DNA from: Herbidospora galbida | Lineage (GTDB): Bacteria; Actinomycetota; Actinomycetes; Streptosporangiales; Streptosporangiaceae | DNA: 64,000 bases | Assembly: GCF_005233835.1 (NCBI RefSeq) | Contig: NZ_SZQA01000011.1 | Span: 121,541-185,540, forward strand | Direction of reading: 5' to 3' | Shown: positions 25,276 through 34,009 of the stretch, in pieces | How positions within the stretch are numbered: position 1 is the first letter of the stretch | How the letters are laid out: the number at the start of each line of letters is the position of its first letter | The notes under the pieces: generated by a model | The model's database searches: none | The model's input: only the letters and a program-made list of their open reading frames with translations | Told to the model about the DNA's origin: nothing | Translations under genes and position numbers: made by a program

Positions 25276-26664
25276 GTGGTGAAGGTTGACCCGGTGAGGC
25301 TCAGAGAGCCCGCCGCGTGGCTCCTTGTGGCAGCCGCGGGCACGACCGTTCTGGTCGGCGTCGTCAGACTCGTCTTCGGCGACTCGTCACCGCTCGGGGG
25401 AGCGGCCGAGTTCGGCATCCGGTCGGTCGTCGCCCTGTCCGAACTGACCTCTCCGGTCAACGCCGCGCTGGTCGTCGGCGCGGTCCTCCTCTCCACCCGC
25501 TTCGGCGGCGCCCCCACCCCCAAGAGCGGTCTCATCACCATGGGCGGGGCCGGCACCCTCGCCGTGGCCACGCTCTTCGGCGCGATCAGCCTGCTCGGCT
25601 CGCTGTTCAGCGGGCTCGGCTTCGGCGGCAAGCTCGAGACGCTGCTGCTCGGTGTGCCGACCTTCGCCATCACCGGCCTCGCCCTGGTCTATGTGCTGAC
25701 CATGGTGTCGCCGCTGCCGGCGGGCGCGGCCAAACCGAAGAAGTCGCGGCGGCTCTCGGTCGTCCCCCCGGCCATCCCGTTCCCGCAGACCGGCGACGCG
25801 CATCCGGTGCAGAACTCGCCGGCGGAGCCCGACTACTCCCCTTATCCGCAGGGCCCGGTCTTCGACCAGAACGGCTACGCGGGCCAGCAGGTCGTCGAGG
25901 AGACGCCGCTGCCGCCGGTGACCCCGGTCGTCCCCGTGACGCCGGTCGCCCAGCAGGCCGAGCGCTACTCCTACCCCGAGCCGGTCTACGACGACACCCC
26001 GGCCTCGTGGGACTCCTCGCCGTTCTCCGGCTTCTCCGGCCCGCAGTTCGCCCGTCAGGCCTACGAGCCCCCGGCGGCGGAGGCGGCCCCCGCGCCGCGT
26101 CTTCCCGTCATCGAGACGCCGTTCGACAGTTCCGTCCGCGAGGTTTCGGGGCGCGAGGCGGCCGCGTACGACCCGCCGGCCCGGGAAAGTTCCGTCCGGG
26201 ATTCGGTCTACGACATCCCAGCTCGTGACACGGGCTACGACATGTCCGCGAACGAGACGGTGTATGGCGCCCCGGTGCTCGAACCGAGCTACGAGCCCCC
26301 GGCCCGCGAGAGCGCCTACGTGACGCAGCCGCCCGTCTACGGCGCGCCCTACGAGCCCGGCTACGAGGGCGACATAAGAGAGCAGCAGCTCGCCCAGGCC
26401 TACCAGCAGGCGCAGAGCTACCAGCAGCACCCCGACGCCTACCGCCAGAGCAACCCGTTCGGGTACCCCCAGCCGGCCCAGCCGCAGCGCTACCAGGGTG
26501 ACCCGCTGAGCGACCCGCTCCGCGCCGAAGACCTGCTCGACCCGATCGACCCGGTCGCCATCTACCGCCCGGCAAAGACCGGGGAAGGTCTTCCTGCCGA
26601 TCCGGCATCTCTCGATTCGGACGTCACCGCTCATTGGTACAGTCCGGACCGCCGGGAACGCTGA
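25276..26664 (+). CDS. membrane protein with four helices and a long Tyr/Pro/Gln-rich tail
   Basis: The 462-residue protein is not recognised as a named family. Four hydrophobic segments fill residues 10-155 (AAWLLVAAAGTTVLVGVV, NAALVVGAVLLSTRF, GTLAVATLFGAISLLGSLF and FAITGLALVYVLTMV). From about 160 the chain is disordered and rich in Pro, Tyr and Gln. It includes three near-copies of Y-(D/E)-x-P-A-R-(E/D)-(S/T) between about 300 and 355 and a Gln-rich QAYQQAQSYQQHP stretch near 380. The tail is presumably cytoplasmic. GTG 25276 follows GGGGG; GTG 25279 is equally possible. It is upstream of and collinear with the WhiB gene. Function unknown. Confidence 0.8.
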   Translation: MVKVDPVRLREPAAWLLVAAAGTTVLVGVVRLVFGDSSPLGGAAEFGIRSVVALSELTSPVNAALVVGAVLLSTRFGGAPTPKSGLITMGGAGTLAVATLFGAISLLGSLFSGLGFGGKLETLLLGVPTFAITGLALVYVLTMVSPLPAGAAKPKKSRRLSVVPPAIPFPQTGDAHPVQNSPAEPDYSPYPQGPVFDQNGYAGQQVVEETPLPPVTPVVPVTPVAQQAERYSYPEPVYDDTPASWDSSPFSGFSGPQFARQAYEPPAAEAAPAPRLPVIETPFDSSVREVSGREAAAYDPPARESSVRDSVYDIPARDTGYDMSANETVYGAPVLEPSYEPPARESAYVTQPPVYGAPYEPGYEGDIREQQLAQAYQQAQSYQQHPDAYRQSNPFGYPQPAQPQRYQGDPLSDPLRAEDLLDPIDPVAIYRPAKTGEGLPADPASLDSDVTAHWYSPDRRER

Positions 26665-26716
26665 TCCGAGCTGGGGGCGACAAGACCAGCCCTTTCCCCC
26701 GGTATCCCCATGGCGC

Positions 26717-26746
26717 TTGACGGGGCACGACTTACACGCGTGTAAT
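26717..26746 (+). promoter_or_regulatory. whiB promoter with palindromic operator candidate
   Basis: TTGACG (26717-26722) and TGTAAT (26741-26746) are separated by 18 bp. The spacer and -10 overlap a perfect 14-bp palindrome, TTACACGCGTGTAA (26732-26745), and a second one, GTAATTAC, overlaps its right end. A regulator bound here would cover the promoter core. The roughly 100-nt leader contains a CACCAAC/GTTGGTG hairpin at 26806-26826. Confidence 0.55.
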
Positions 26747-26852
26747 TACAGCCATGTTGTTACGCCTTCTCCGAGGTGGGTAAGGGGAGGGCGTCCATAG
26801 GGGGGCACCAACTTTCGGGGTTGGTGACGGGCGGGCGACAGGGAGGTGTGCC

Positions 26853-27110
26853 GTGACCGAGCTGGTCATCGCACAGGCGCTCGACGGTGAAGATCTGGGT
26901 TGGCAGGAGCGCGCATTGTGCGCTCAGACCGACCCGGAGGCGTTCTTTCCAGAAAAGGGCGGCTCCACCCGAGAGGCGAAGAAGGTGTGCCGTGCGTGTG
27001 AAGTGCGCGCGGAGTGCCTTGAGTACGCGTTGGAACACGACGAACGATTCGGTATCTGGGGCGGACTGTCGGAGCGCGAGCGCCGACGCATGAAGCGCCA
27101 GGCCGTTTGA
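26853..27110 (+). CDS. whiB2: WhiB-family iron-sulphur regulator, WhiB2/WhmD type
   Basis: The 85-residue protein has the four cluster cysteines C23, C46, C49 and C55, the GIWGG turn at residues 67-71, and the basic RERRRMKR tail that contacts DNA. WhiB proteins hold a [4Fe-4S] cluster and bind region 4 of the principal sigma factor to alter transcription. The short length and the position beside fbiA and the GT2/DUF5719 pair match mycobacterial WhiB2 (Rv3260c) and Streptomyces WhiB, which control septation. GTG 26853 follows GGGAGGTGTGCC. The coding region is followed by tandem palindromic repeats. Confidence 0.93.
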   Translation: MTELVIAQALDGEDLGWQERALCAQTDPEAFFPEKGGSTREAKKVCRACEVRAECLEYALEHDERFGIWGGLSERERRRMKRQAV

Positions 27111-27121
27111 GGCATAAATAA

Positions 27122-27172
27122 GCGAGCCGCGGCCGGCCGAAGGCCGGACGTGGCTCGCGCTAGGAATCTGCC
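27122..27172 (+). repeat. palindromic repeat element, copy C
   Basis: The core hairpin is 27122-27158, with tail TAGGAATCTGCC to 27172. Relative to copy B both left-arm A bases are C, so the former A-G mismatches become C-G pairs, while one other pair is lost. It starts about 12 nt after the whiB stop. Confidence 0.8.
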
Positions 27173-27181
27173 GCAAGAGAC

Positions 27182-27218
27182 GCGAGCCGCGGCCGGCCGA
27201 AGGCCGGACGTGGCGCGC
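27182..27218 (+). repeat. palindromic repeat element, copy D
   Basis: This is a tandem copy of C at a 60-nt offset, with identical stem and loop sequence except the last 3' arm bases (CGCGC for CTCGC), and without the conserved tail. The tandem pair separates whiB from the GT2 gene. Confidence 0.75.
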
Positions 27219-27294
27219 TGAGGGCAACGACACGCGGGGGTCACATTTGTGGCCTCCGCTTGTCATTTGGGTCGGGGGCCGGTGCGACGTGCCG

Positions 27295-27300
27295 TAGTGT
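27295..27300 (+). promoter_or_regulatory. -10 element TAGTGT for the GT2/DUF5719 operon
   Basis: TAGTGT lies about 40 nt before the GTG at 27340, which has its own AAGGA ribosome site. No clear -35 is visible. Confidence 0.4.
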
Positions 27301-27339
27301 TGGCGCGCAAAAGCCGCACATACCCCCAAGGATCCCGCC

Positions 27340-30141
27340 GTGCACTCGGTCACCGCGATCGTGGTCGCCCATGATGGCTCCCGCTGGCTCCGGGACACCC
27401 TCCGGGCGGTGCTCGCGCAGACCCGGCCGATCGACCGGGGCGTCGGGGTCGACAACGGCAGCCGCGACGGCAGTCGCGACCTCCTCGGTGAGGCGTTCGG
27501 CAAACACAGCGTCGTGCAGATGCCGCGCAGCAGCGGCTTCGCCGAAGCCGTGCACGAGGTCGTCCGGCGGCTTCCGAAGGCGCCCGGCGACACCGAGTGG
27601 ATCTGGCTGATCCACGACGACTGCGCCCCCGACGCCCGCGCCCTGGAGTTCCTGCTTCACGCCGCCGACGAGTACCCCGAGACCGCCGTCCTGGGTCCGA
27701 AACTGCGCGACTGGCTCGACCGTAAGCTGCTGCTGGAGGTCGGTGTCACGGTCGCCCGCTCGGGCCGCCGCGAGACCGGGCTGGAGGCGCGCGAATACGA
27801 CCAGGGCCAGCACGACGCCGAGCCCCGGGGCGTGCGCGACGTGCTGGCGGTGTCGTCGGCCGGGATGCTGATCCGCCGCGACGTCTGGGACGAACTCGGC
27901 GGCCTCGACGCCAAGCTCCCGCTGTTCCGCGACGACCTCGACTTCTGCTGGCGGGCCCGCGCCGCCGGGCACCGGGTGCTCGCGGTGACCGCCGCGGTGG
28001 CCTGGCACGCCGAGGCGTCGTCCAAGCGCCGCCGCCGCATCGCCGCCAGCGACGACCACCCCCGGCGGCTGGCCCGGCGCTATTCGCTGTTCGTGCTGAT
28101 GGCCAACCTGCCTTTCTGGACGATGCTCTGGTCGCTGGTCCGCAACACGGTCGGGTCGCTGATCCGTACGGTGCTGTTCCTGGTCGCCAAACAGCCCGCG
28201 CACGCCGTCGACGAACTCGCCGCGATCGGCTCCGTGCTGTTCCATCCGTTGCGGCTGCGCCGGGCCAGGAAGGCGCGCAAGGCCAGCCGGGCCGGATATC
28301 AGCTGGTCAAGCCCATGTTCAGCCCGCCGAGCCTGGCGTTCCGGCGGATCTGGGAGATGGTCCAGAACCAGCTGTCCGGCGGCGGCCCGATGGACTCGGC
28401 CGGCCGGCACCACGCCGTGCAGCAGCCGGGCGCCGAAGAGGGCGACGAGCTGCTCAACGACGACGACGGGTTCCTGCGGCGCACCTTCGCCAGCCCGGGA
28501 GTGCGGCTGTTCGTGCTGCTCACGGCGGTGGCCATCGCGGCCGAGCGAGACCTGCTGACCGGCGGCATGCTCGGCGGCGGCGCGCTGGTGCCGGTCGCCG
28601 GGGGCGCCTCCGACCTGTGGGCGTTCTACACCGGCGAGTGGGCGCCGCCCTACGTCGCGGTGCTGGCCGTGCTGTCGACCGTCACGCTGGGCAAGACCTG
28701 GCTGGCGGTGTCGATCCTGCTGCTGGGCTGCGTGCCGCTGTCGGGGCTGAGCGCCTACCTCGCCACCAGGAGCTTCGTCTCCTACCGGCCCGCCCGGGTG
28801 TGGATGGCGGCCACCTACGCGCTCCTCCCGGTCGCGACCGGCGTGGTGGCGAGCGGGCGGATCGGCTCGGCGGTGGTGTTCATCCTGCTGCCCGTCTACG
28901 CCTCACTCGCCACGAAGGTGCTGGCCGACACGCGCCCTGTGTCGTTCAACCGCGTGGCCCGCCGCGCGGCCTGGGGCCTGGGCCTGCTGCTGGCCGTGGG
29001 CACCGCGTTCGCCCCGATCCTGTACGTCTTCGTCGCCGTCCTCGGCCTGCTCGCCGCCCTGTCGTTCGGGGGAGTCAAGCGCGGGGTCGGCGGGAACCTG
29101 CTCATCGCCCTGGGCGCCCCGCTGCTCCTGCTCGGCCCCTGGCTGGCCACGATCGTCCGCGATCCGGTCCGCATCCTGCGGGAGGCCGGGCTGCCGATGA
29201 CCTCCTCGCCCCGGCTGGCCCCCGAGGCGCTGCTCACCCTCAACCCGGGCGGGCCCGGCACCCCGCCGATCTGGGCCACCGCCGGGCTGCTGGCCGTCGC
29301 CCTGGGCGCGCTGCTGCTGCGCCGCCACCAGTTCATCGTGGCCGTCGGGTGGGGGGTGGCGATCGTCGGCGTGCTGGCGGCGACCGTGGTGAGCCGCATG
29401 TCGACCTGGCCTGGGGTGCCGCTGGCGTTCGCCGCGACCGGGCTGCTGGTGTCGACCGCGCTGGCCGCCCACCGGGTCGCCGAGTTCCGCAAAGCCGGCG
29501 GGCTGCGGAAGGCCGGCGCGTTCCTCATCGTGCTGGTCGCCTTCGCGACCCCGGTCGCCGCCGCGACCCTGTGGATCATGGACCGGGCGGAGGGGCCGCT
29601 GGAACGCGGCGTACGGTCGCCGCTTCCGGCCATCGCCGAGGCCCAGTCGAAGCCCGGTCAGGGCACGCTGCTGATCCGCGCCGCCGCCGGTGGATCGACC
29701 GGCGGCCTGACCTACACGGTCCTGCACGGCCGCACGCCGGTGATCGGGGAGTCGGAGCGGGCCGCGTACGGCTCCGACTTCACCGACGCCGTGGCGGGGC
29801 TGGCCTCCGGCCGGGGCGGCACCGACGCGGCCAAGCTGGCGGGCCGGGGGATCGCGTTCGTGAGCGTCCCGGCGCCGATCGACCCCGCCCTGCGGCGGGC
29901 CCTCGACTCCGAGCCGACCATGGCCCGGGTCACCCTCACGGACCGGGCCGGACTCTGGCGGATGACCGGGACGGTCACCCCCGAACGGCCGCCGGCCGAC
30001 GACGCGTGGCACCGATGGTGGCTCTACGGACAGGGGGCGCTCGTGGTGATCGTGCTGATCCTGGCGGCGCCGGGGGCGCGTACCGCCGAGGCCGAGGCGC
30101 CCGAGGAGATCCCGGCCGGCCGAGAGCGGGTGGCGGTGTGA
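27340..30141 (+). CDS. family 2 glycosyltransferase fused to a large membrane domain
   Basis: The 933-residue protein begins with a GT2 domain (1 to about 250): VTAIVVAHDGSRWL, VDNGSRDGSRDLL, the metal site WLIHDDCAPDA at about 90-100, VSSAGMLIRRDVWDELGGLD, and the acceptor motif RDDLDFCWRARAAG. About ten membrane helices follow between about 385 and 740. The C-terminal segment (about 755-890) is soluble and probably extracytoplasmic, ending with one further helix (LYGQGALVVIVLILAAPG). Such GT2/membrane fusions beside whiB2 are conserved in actinobacteria, but their product is not established. The stop overlaps the DUF5719 start by 4 nt (GTGTGA), implying that the two act together. Confidence 0.87.
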   Translation: MHSVTAIVVAHDGSRWLRDTLRAVLAQTRPIDRGVGVDNGSRDGSRDLLGEAFGKHSVVQMPRSSGFAEAVHEVVRRLPKAPGDTEWIWLIHDDCAPDARALEFLLHAADEYPETAVLGPKLRDWLDRKLLLEVGVTVARSGRRETGLEAREYDQGQHDAEPRGVRDVLAVSSAGMLIRRDVWDELGGLDAKLPLFRDDLDFCWRARAAGHRVLAVTAAVAWHAEASSKRRRRIAASDDHPRRLARRYSLFVLMANLPFWTMLWSLVRNTVGSLIRTVLFLVAKQPAHAVDELAAIGSVLFHPLRLRRARKARKASRAGYQLVKPMFSPPSLAFRRIWEMVQNQLSGGGPMDSAGRHHAVQQPGAEEGDELLNDDDGFLRRTFASPGVRLFVLLTAVAIAAERDLLTGGMLGGGALVPVAGGASDLWAFYTGEWAPPYVAVLAVLSTVTLGKTWLAVSILLLGCVPLSGLSAYLATRSFVSYRPARVWMAATYALLPVATGVVASGRIGSAVVFILLPVYASLATKVLADTRPVSFNRVARRAAWGLGLLLAVGTAFAPILYVFVAVLGLLAALSFGGVKRGVGGNLLIALGAPLLLLGPWLATIVRDPVRILREAGLPMTSSPRLAPEALLTLNPGGPGTPPIWATAGLLAVALGALLLRRHQFIVAVGWGVAIVGVLAATVVSRMSTWPGVPLAFAATGLLVSTALAAHRVAEFRKAGGLRKAGAFLIVLVAFATPVAAATLWIMDRAEGPLERGVRSPLPAIAEAQSKPGQGTLLIRAAAGGSTGGLTYTVLHGRTPVIGESERAAYGSDFTDAVAGLASGRGGTDAAKLAGRGIAFVSVPAPIDPALRRALDSEPTMARVTLTDRAGLWRMTGTVTPERPPADDAWHRWWLYGQGALVVIVLILAAPGARTAEAEAPEEIPAGRERVAV

Positions 30142-31553
30142 GACGGCTCATCGAGAACCGGTTCGGCATGCTGGCGCTGGTGCTGATCGCGCTCGGCGCG
30201 GTCTACGGCGTCGCGTTCGTCAGCCGCCCCGCCCCCGTGGCCCCGGTGAAGGCCGAACCGGTGCGGGCGCCCATCGCGGCCGTCTCCACGGTCTGCCCCG
30301 ACCCGGGCGGCGCCACGGTCACCGCCGTCACGCCGCCCAATGCCGAGGGCGGCGGCCAGACCCTCATCGAGGACGGCGACGAGCCGGCCACCGTCGACGA
30401 GCCCGGCAAGCTCTGGCAGAAGACCATGGCCTCCGGCACCGACCCGATGCGGGTGCACGCCACCGGCGCGATGGCCGCCGGCCTGGAGGCCGCCCAGACC
30501 CGGCGCGCGCTGACCGGCGCGGCCCGGGGCCTGGCGGGGGTGCGCTGCGTCGACCCCGGCGCCGACGCCTGGTTCGTCGGGCCCGGCCCGGCCGCCGGAG
30601 ACCTCAAGCTCCACCTGGCCAACGTCGAGTCGGCCCCGGCCGACGTGGCGCTGGTCGTCTACTCGGGCGAGGGCCAGGTCATCGCCGACCGGGCCAGCGG
30701 CATGCTCCTCAAGCCGGGCGAGCACCGCGTCGTCGACCTCAAGAAGGTCGCGCCCTCGCCCCTGGTCATGGCGCTGAACGTGTCGACCGGCCGGGGCCGC
30801 GTCGCGGCCGCCGTCGAGGCGGCCACCCCCGAGGGCGTCGACTGGCTCCCGCAGACCACGCAGCCGGCCGAGCGGGTCGTGGTGCCGGGCGTGCCCGGCA
30901 GCGCCGGCCGCCGCGAGCTCTACGTCGCCGCCCCCGGCGAGTCGGACGCCGTCGTCCACGTCAAGGCCGTGCTGAAAGACGGCTCCTACGCCCTGGAGAA
31001 CCGCGAGACCGTCGAGGTGCCCGCCGGATCGGTCGTCACCCTCGACCTGTCGACCGGGGTGACCGGCCAGCCCGCCGCGATCGTGCTGACCTCCGAGACC
31101 CCCGTGGTGGCCGGGCTGAAGATCGTCGGCACCGGCGGCCGGACCGACGTCGCGTTCACCGCCGGGGCGCCCTCGATCGACCTAGGGAGCGTCGTCGCCG
31201 ACGCCCGCTCGACCAAGGACGTCACCTCGCGGCTGATCCTGAGCGCGCCCGACAAGGCCGCCGACGTCACGGTGACGCTGCTGCCGCGCGAGGGGAAGGC
31301 GCCGGAGCCGATCGAGGTCGCGATCCCCGCCGCGCGTACCAAGGAGATCATCCTGAAGGGCCCGGCCAAGGGGTTCAGCGTGGTCGTCACGCCGAAGACC
31401 GGCTCCGGGCCCGTCTACGGCGGGCGGGTGATGGAGGAGCGCGCCGCCGGCGGGCAGCTCGTCACCGCGCAGCCGCTGGCCGTGGCGCGCACCTGGACGC
31501 TGGTGCCGCCGGTCGCCGAGGAGCCCTCGGCGGTGCTGTCTCAGCCGTCGTAG
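30138..31553 (+). CDS. DUF5719 family secreted/membrane-anchored protein
   Basis: The 471-residue protein has an N-terminal membrane anchor (NRFGMLALVLIALGAVYGVAFVS) and then a long extracytoplasmic part made mainly of predicted beta-strands. It has two cysteines that may form a disulphide (VSTVCPDPGG near 50 and GVRCVDPGADAWFVGPGPAAG near 130). Motifs such as ELYVAAPGESDAVVHVKAV match DUF5719, which always partners the GT2/membrane gene upstream. No catalytic residues are recognisable. GTG 30138 overlaps the preceding stop. It converges on the zincin-like gene with a 13-bp overlap. Confidence 0.8.
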   Translation: MRRLIENRFGMLALVLIALGAVYGVAFVSRPAPVAPVKAEPVRAPIAAVSTVCPDPGGATVTAVTPPNAEGGGQTLIEDGDEPATVDEPGKLWQKTMASGTDPMRVHATGAMAAGLEAAQTRRALTGAARGLAGVRCVDPGADAWFVGPGPAAGDLKLHLANVESAPADVALVVYSGEGQVIADRASGMLLKPGEHRVVDLKKVAPSPLVMALNVSTGRGRVAAAVEAATPEGVDWLPQTTQPAERVVVPGVPGSAGRRELYVAAPGESDAVVHVKAVLKDGSYALENRETVEVPAGSVVTLDLSTGVTGQPAAIVLTSETPVVAGLKIVGTGGRTDVAFTAGAPSIDLGSVVADARSTKDVTSRLILSAPDKAADVTVTLLPREGKAPEPIEVAIPAARTKEIILKGPAKGFSVVVTPKTGSGPVYGGRVMEERAAGGQLVTAQPLAVARTWTLVPPVAEEPSAVLSQPS

Positions 31554-31966
31554 CCGGGGTCGACCTGTTCGGGGGTCAGCCCCAGGAGCGTGGAGACCTG
31601 CTCGACCACGACGGTGTGCACCAGCGCGGCGAGGCTCTCGCGGTCGCGCGCGCGGGCCTCCAGCGGGCGCCGGTAGACCACGACCATCGCCGGGTCGCCG
31701 CGCAGCGCCGGCTCGGCCCGGCCGAACGGGATCGGGTCGGAGGCCAGCCGCGCCGGGCCGTCGAGGAGCTCGGCGACCGGGGGCACCTCCTCGACGCCGA
31801 AGTCGACCGCCGCGAGCTCCTTGGCCCACCGCACGCGCAGCCGGTCGACGGCGTCGAGCACGAGGTCGTCGAACCGCTCGCCGCGCGACTTGGCGATCGG
31901 CACGTGGGACGGCGCGAGGGGGCCCCGCATGCCGCGCCCGTGGCGGTCCCGTCGTCGAGGAGTCAT
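31541..31966 (-). CDS. metallopeptidase-like (zincin fold) family protein, degenerate metal site
   Basis: The 141-residue protein is homologous to the small 'metallopeptidase family' proteins represented by Rv3259. The fold signature VDFGVEEVPPVAELLDGPARL and IVVYRRPLE-type strands (AMVVVYRRPLEARA) are present. The helix that carries HExxH in catalytic members reads ALVHTVVVEQVSTLLGL here, so the canonical zinc histidines are not in place. It is likely a non-peptidase or an enzyme with a different metal site. ATG 31966 follows a TAAGCT -10 box by 6 nt on the minus strand. It is divergent from the DUF3499 gene. Confidence 0.75.
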   Translation of the reverse strand: MTPRRRDRHGRGMRGPLAPSHVPIAKSRGERFDDLVLDAVDRLRVRWAKELAAVDFGVEEVPPVAELLDGPARLASDPIPFGRAEPALRGDPAMVVVYRRPLEARARDRESLAALVHTVVVEQVSTLLGLTPEQVDPGYDG

Positions 31967-31972
31967 CAGGTC

Positions 31973-31978
31973 AGCTTA
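31973..31978 (-). promoter_or_regulatory. -10 element TAAGCT of a leaderless promoter
   Basis: Minus-strand TAAGCT-N6-ATG, with the ATG at 31966. It is one half of the divergent 31967-32079 control region. Confidence 0.5.
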
Positions 31979-32067
31979 GGGCTCCGACCATGTTCAGGTG
32001 GTGTCCGGATTGTGGCGACACGCTCGTTAAGAGGGGCGGGGTGGTGGCAATGTGCGGGCGGACCGGA

Positions 32068-32073
32068 TACGGT
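32068..32073 (+). promoter_or_regulatory. -10 element TACGGT of a leaderless promoter
   Basis: TACGGT-N6-GTG, with the GTG at 32080 opening the DUF3499 gene. It supports the choice of that start over an upstream ATG at 31990. Confidence 0.5.
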
Positions 32074-32079
32074 CCCTCC

Positions 32080-32436
32080 GTGAGCCCCGTCCGCAGCTGT
32101 TCCCGTACCGCCTGCAGGCAGCCTGCCGTCTTCACACTCACGTACGTTTACGCCGACTCGACCGCGGTTCTTGGCCCTCTGGCGACGTACGTCGAGCCGC
32201 ACTGCTATGACCTGTGCGCCGAACACGCCGAGCGGCTCACCGCGCCCCGCGGCTGGGAGGTCGTGCGGCTGCCCTACGAGCCGGGCGCGCCGTCCGGAGA
32301 CGACCTGGAGGCCCTCGCCAACGCCGTCCGCGAGGCCGCCCGTCCGGCCCCCGCGCCGGGCGAGCCGACCGGTCAGGCCGTCGAGGTCGGCCGTCGTGGT
32401 CACCTCCGGGTCCTCAAGTCCAATCGCGACCGCTGA
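32080..32436 (+). CDS. DUF3499 family protein
   Basis: The 118-residue protein is the Rv3258c-type actinobacterial conserved protein. It opens SPVRSCSRTACRQPAVFTLTYVYADSTAVLGPL and then has EPHCYDLCAEHAERLTAPRGWEVVRL. The cysteine/histidine pairs (C-x4-C and C-x3-C-x2-H) suggest a bound metal ion. No function is established. GTG 32080 is preferred because the family begins at this serine-rich start and a -10 box lies 6 nt upstream. It precedes phosphomannomutase by 56 bp, the same order as in mycobacteria. Confidence 0.85.
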   Translation: MSPVRSCSRTACRQPAVFTLTYVYADSTAVLGPLATYVEPHCYDLCAEHAERLTAPRGWEVVRLPYEPGAPSGDDLEALANAVREAARPAPAPGEPTGQAVEVGRRGHLRVLKSNRDR

Positions 32437-32492
32437 AGGCGCGCGGCCACTAGGCTTCAAACCCTAGGGATCTGCGACATATAGGGGCGGAA

Positions 32493-33845
32493 TTGGGCGA
32501 CCTCGCCAAGATCTTCAAGGCGTATGACGTACGCGGTGTCGTACCGGACGAGTTCGACGAGGAGATCGCCGAGGCCGTGGGGGCGGCCTTCGCGGAAGTG
32601 GTGGGGGCCGATCGGATCGTGATCGCCCACGACATGCGGGAGTCCTCCGGCCCGCTCGCGGCGGCCTTCGCCCGCGGCGCGACCTCCCGGGGCGCCGATG
32701 TGATCAACGCCGGACTCGGCTCCACCGACCTGCTCTACTACGCGAGCGGCACCCTGAACCTGCCGGGTGTCATGTTCACCGCCAGCCACAACCCGGCGCA
32801 GTACAACGGCATGAAGATGTGCCGCGCGGGCGCCGTGCCGATCGGCTCCGAGACGGGCCTGACCGAGATCCGCGACCGGGCGCTCGGCCTGCTGGGCGCC
32901 CCGGCCCACGACCCGACCGGCGGCGTCACCACCCAGGACCTGCTGAGGGGCTACGCCGACCACCTGAAGTCGCTCGTCGACCTGGCCGGCAGCCGGCCGC
33001 TGAAGGTCGTCGTCGACGCCGGCAACGGCATGGGCGGCCACACCGTGCCCGAGGTGTTCGCCGGGCTGCCGATCGACCTCGTGCCGCTCTACTTCGAGCT
33101 CGACGGCTCCTTCCCCAACCACGAGGCCAACCCGATCGAGCCGGCCAACCTGGTCGACCTGCAGCAGGCCGTCCTGGAGCACAGGGCCGACATCGGCATC
33201 GCCTTCGACGGCGACGCCGACCGCTGCTGGGTGATCGACGAGAAGGGCGCCTCGGTCTCCCCGTCGACGATCACCGCGCTCGTGGCGGCCCGCGAGCTGG
33301 CCAAGCACCCCGGAGCCACGATCATCCACAACCTGATCACCTCGCGCGGCGTCCCCGAGATCATCAAGGAGAACGGCGGGGTGCCCGTCCGCACCCGCGT
33401 CGGCCACTCCTTCATCAAGGCCGAGATGGCCCGCACGGGCGCCGTCTTCGGCGGCGAGCACTCGGCCCACTACTACTTCCGCGACTTCTGGTACGCCGAC
33501 TCGGGCATGCTGGCCGCCCTCCACGTGCTGGCCGCCCTCGGCGAGCAGGACCGCCCCCTGTCGGAGGTGCTGGCCGCCTACGCGCGCTACACGGCCTCCG
33601 GCGAGATCAACAGCACCGTCGCCGACCAGGCCGCCGCCACCGCCAAGGTGCGCGAGGTGTTCGGGTCCCGCGAGGGTGTTACCTTCGATGAGCTGGACGG
33701 CCTGACCGTCACCGGTCCGACCTGGTGGTTCAACCTGCGCCCGTCCAACACCGAACCGCTGCTCCGGCTCAACGCCGAGGGCGACGACGAGGTGACCATG
33801 GCCGGTGTGCGCGACGACGTTCTGAAAGAGGTTCGAGGGATTTGA
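32493..33845 (+). CDS. manB: phosphomannomutase / phosphoglucomutase
   Basis: The 450-residue alpha-D-phosphohexomutase interconverts mannose-6-P and mannose-1-P. The four active-site loops are visible: phosphoserine loop [12 protein letters not shown] at 96-107 (Ser98), metal loop [11 protein letters not shown] near 238-248, sugar loop [10 protein letters not shown] near 318-327, and phosphate loop [12 protein letters not shown] near 415-426. TTG 32493 follows GGGGCGGAA and gives the family's usual N-terminus ([15 protein letters not shown]). Together with the SIS isomerase downstream and the guanylyltransferase at 18383 it supplies GDP-mannose for the glycan genes. It overlaps the Trm112-like gene. 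Confidence 0.94.
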   Translation: MGDLAKIFKAYDVRGVVPDEFDEEIAEAVGAAFAEVVGADRIVIAHDMRESSGPLAAAFARGATSRGADVINAGLGSTDLLYYASGTLNLPGVMFTASHNPAQYNGMKMCRAGAVPIGSETGLTEIRDRALGLLGAPAHDPTGGVTTQDLLRGYADHLKSLVDLAGSRPLKVVVDAGNGMGGHTVPEVFAGLPIDLVPLYFELDGSFPNHEANPIEPANLVDLQQAVLEHRADIGIAFDGDADRCWVIDEKGASVSPSTITALVAARELAKHPGATIIHNLITSRGVPEIIKENGGVPVRTRVGHSFIKAEMARTGAVFGGEHSAHYYFRDFWYADSGMLAALHVLAALGEQDRPLSEVLAAYARYTASGEINSTVADQAAATAKVREVFGSREGVTFDELDGLTVTGPTWWFNLRPSNTEPLLRLNAEGDDEVTMAGVRDDVLKEVRGI

Positions 33846-34009
33846 AGATCGACGACTGGCTGCTGGAGATCCTGGCCTGCCCGGCGTGCAAGTCCCCGCT
33901 CCGGGCCGAGGCCGACGAACTGGCCTGCACCTCCGAGAGCTGCGGCCTGGTCTACCCGGTTCGCGACGACATTCCCGTGCTGCTGGTCGACGAGGCACGG
34001 AAGGCATGA
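33842..34009 (+). CDS. Trm112-like zinc-ribbon protein (UPF0434 family)
   Basis: The 55-residue protein starts [21 protein letters not shown]. It carries four zinc-binding cysteines in C-P-A-C and C-T-S-E-S-C patterns and ends [15 protein letters not shown], the classic UPF0434/Trm112 tail. Eukaryotic Trm112 activates methyltransferases; bacterial roles are mostly untested. TTG 33842 overlaps the manB stop and its own stop overlaps the next ATG, so translation is tightly coupled on both sides. The association with mannose metabolism is recurrent in actinobacteria. Confidence 0.87.
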   Translation: MKIDDWLLEILACPACKSPLRAEADELACTSESCGLVYPVRDDIPVLLVDEARKA

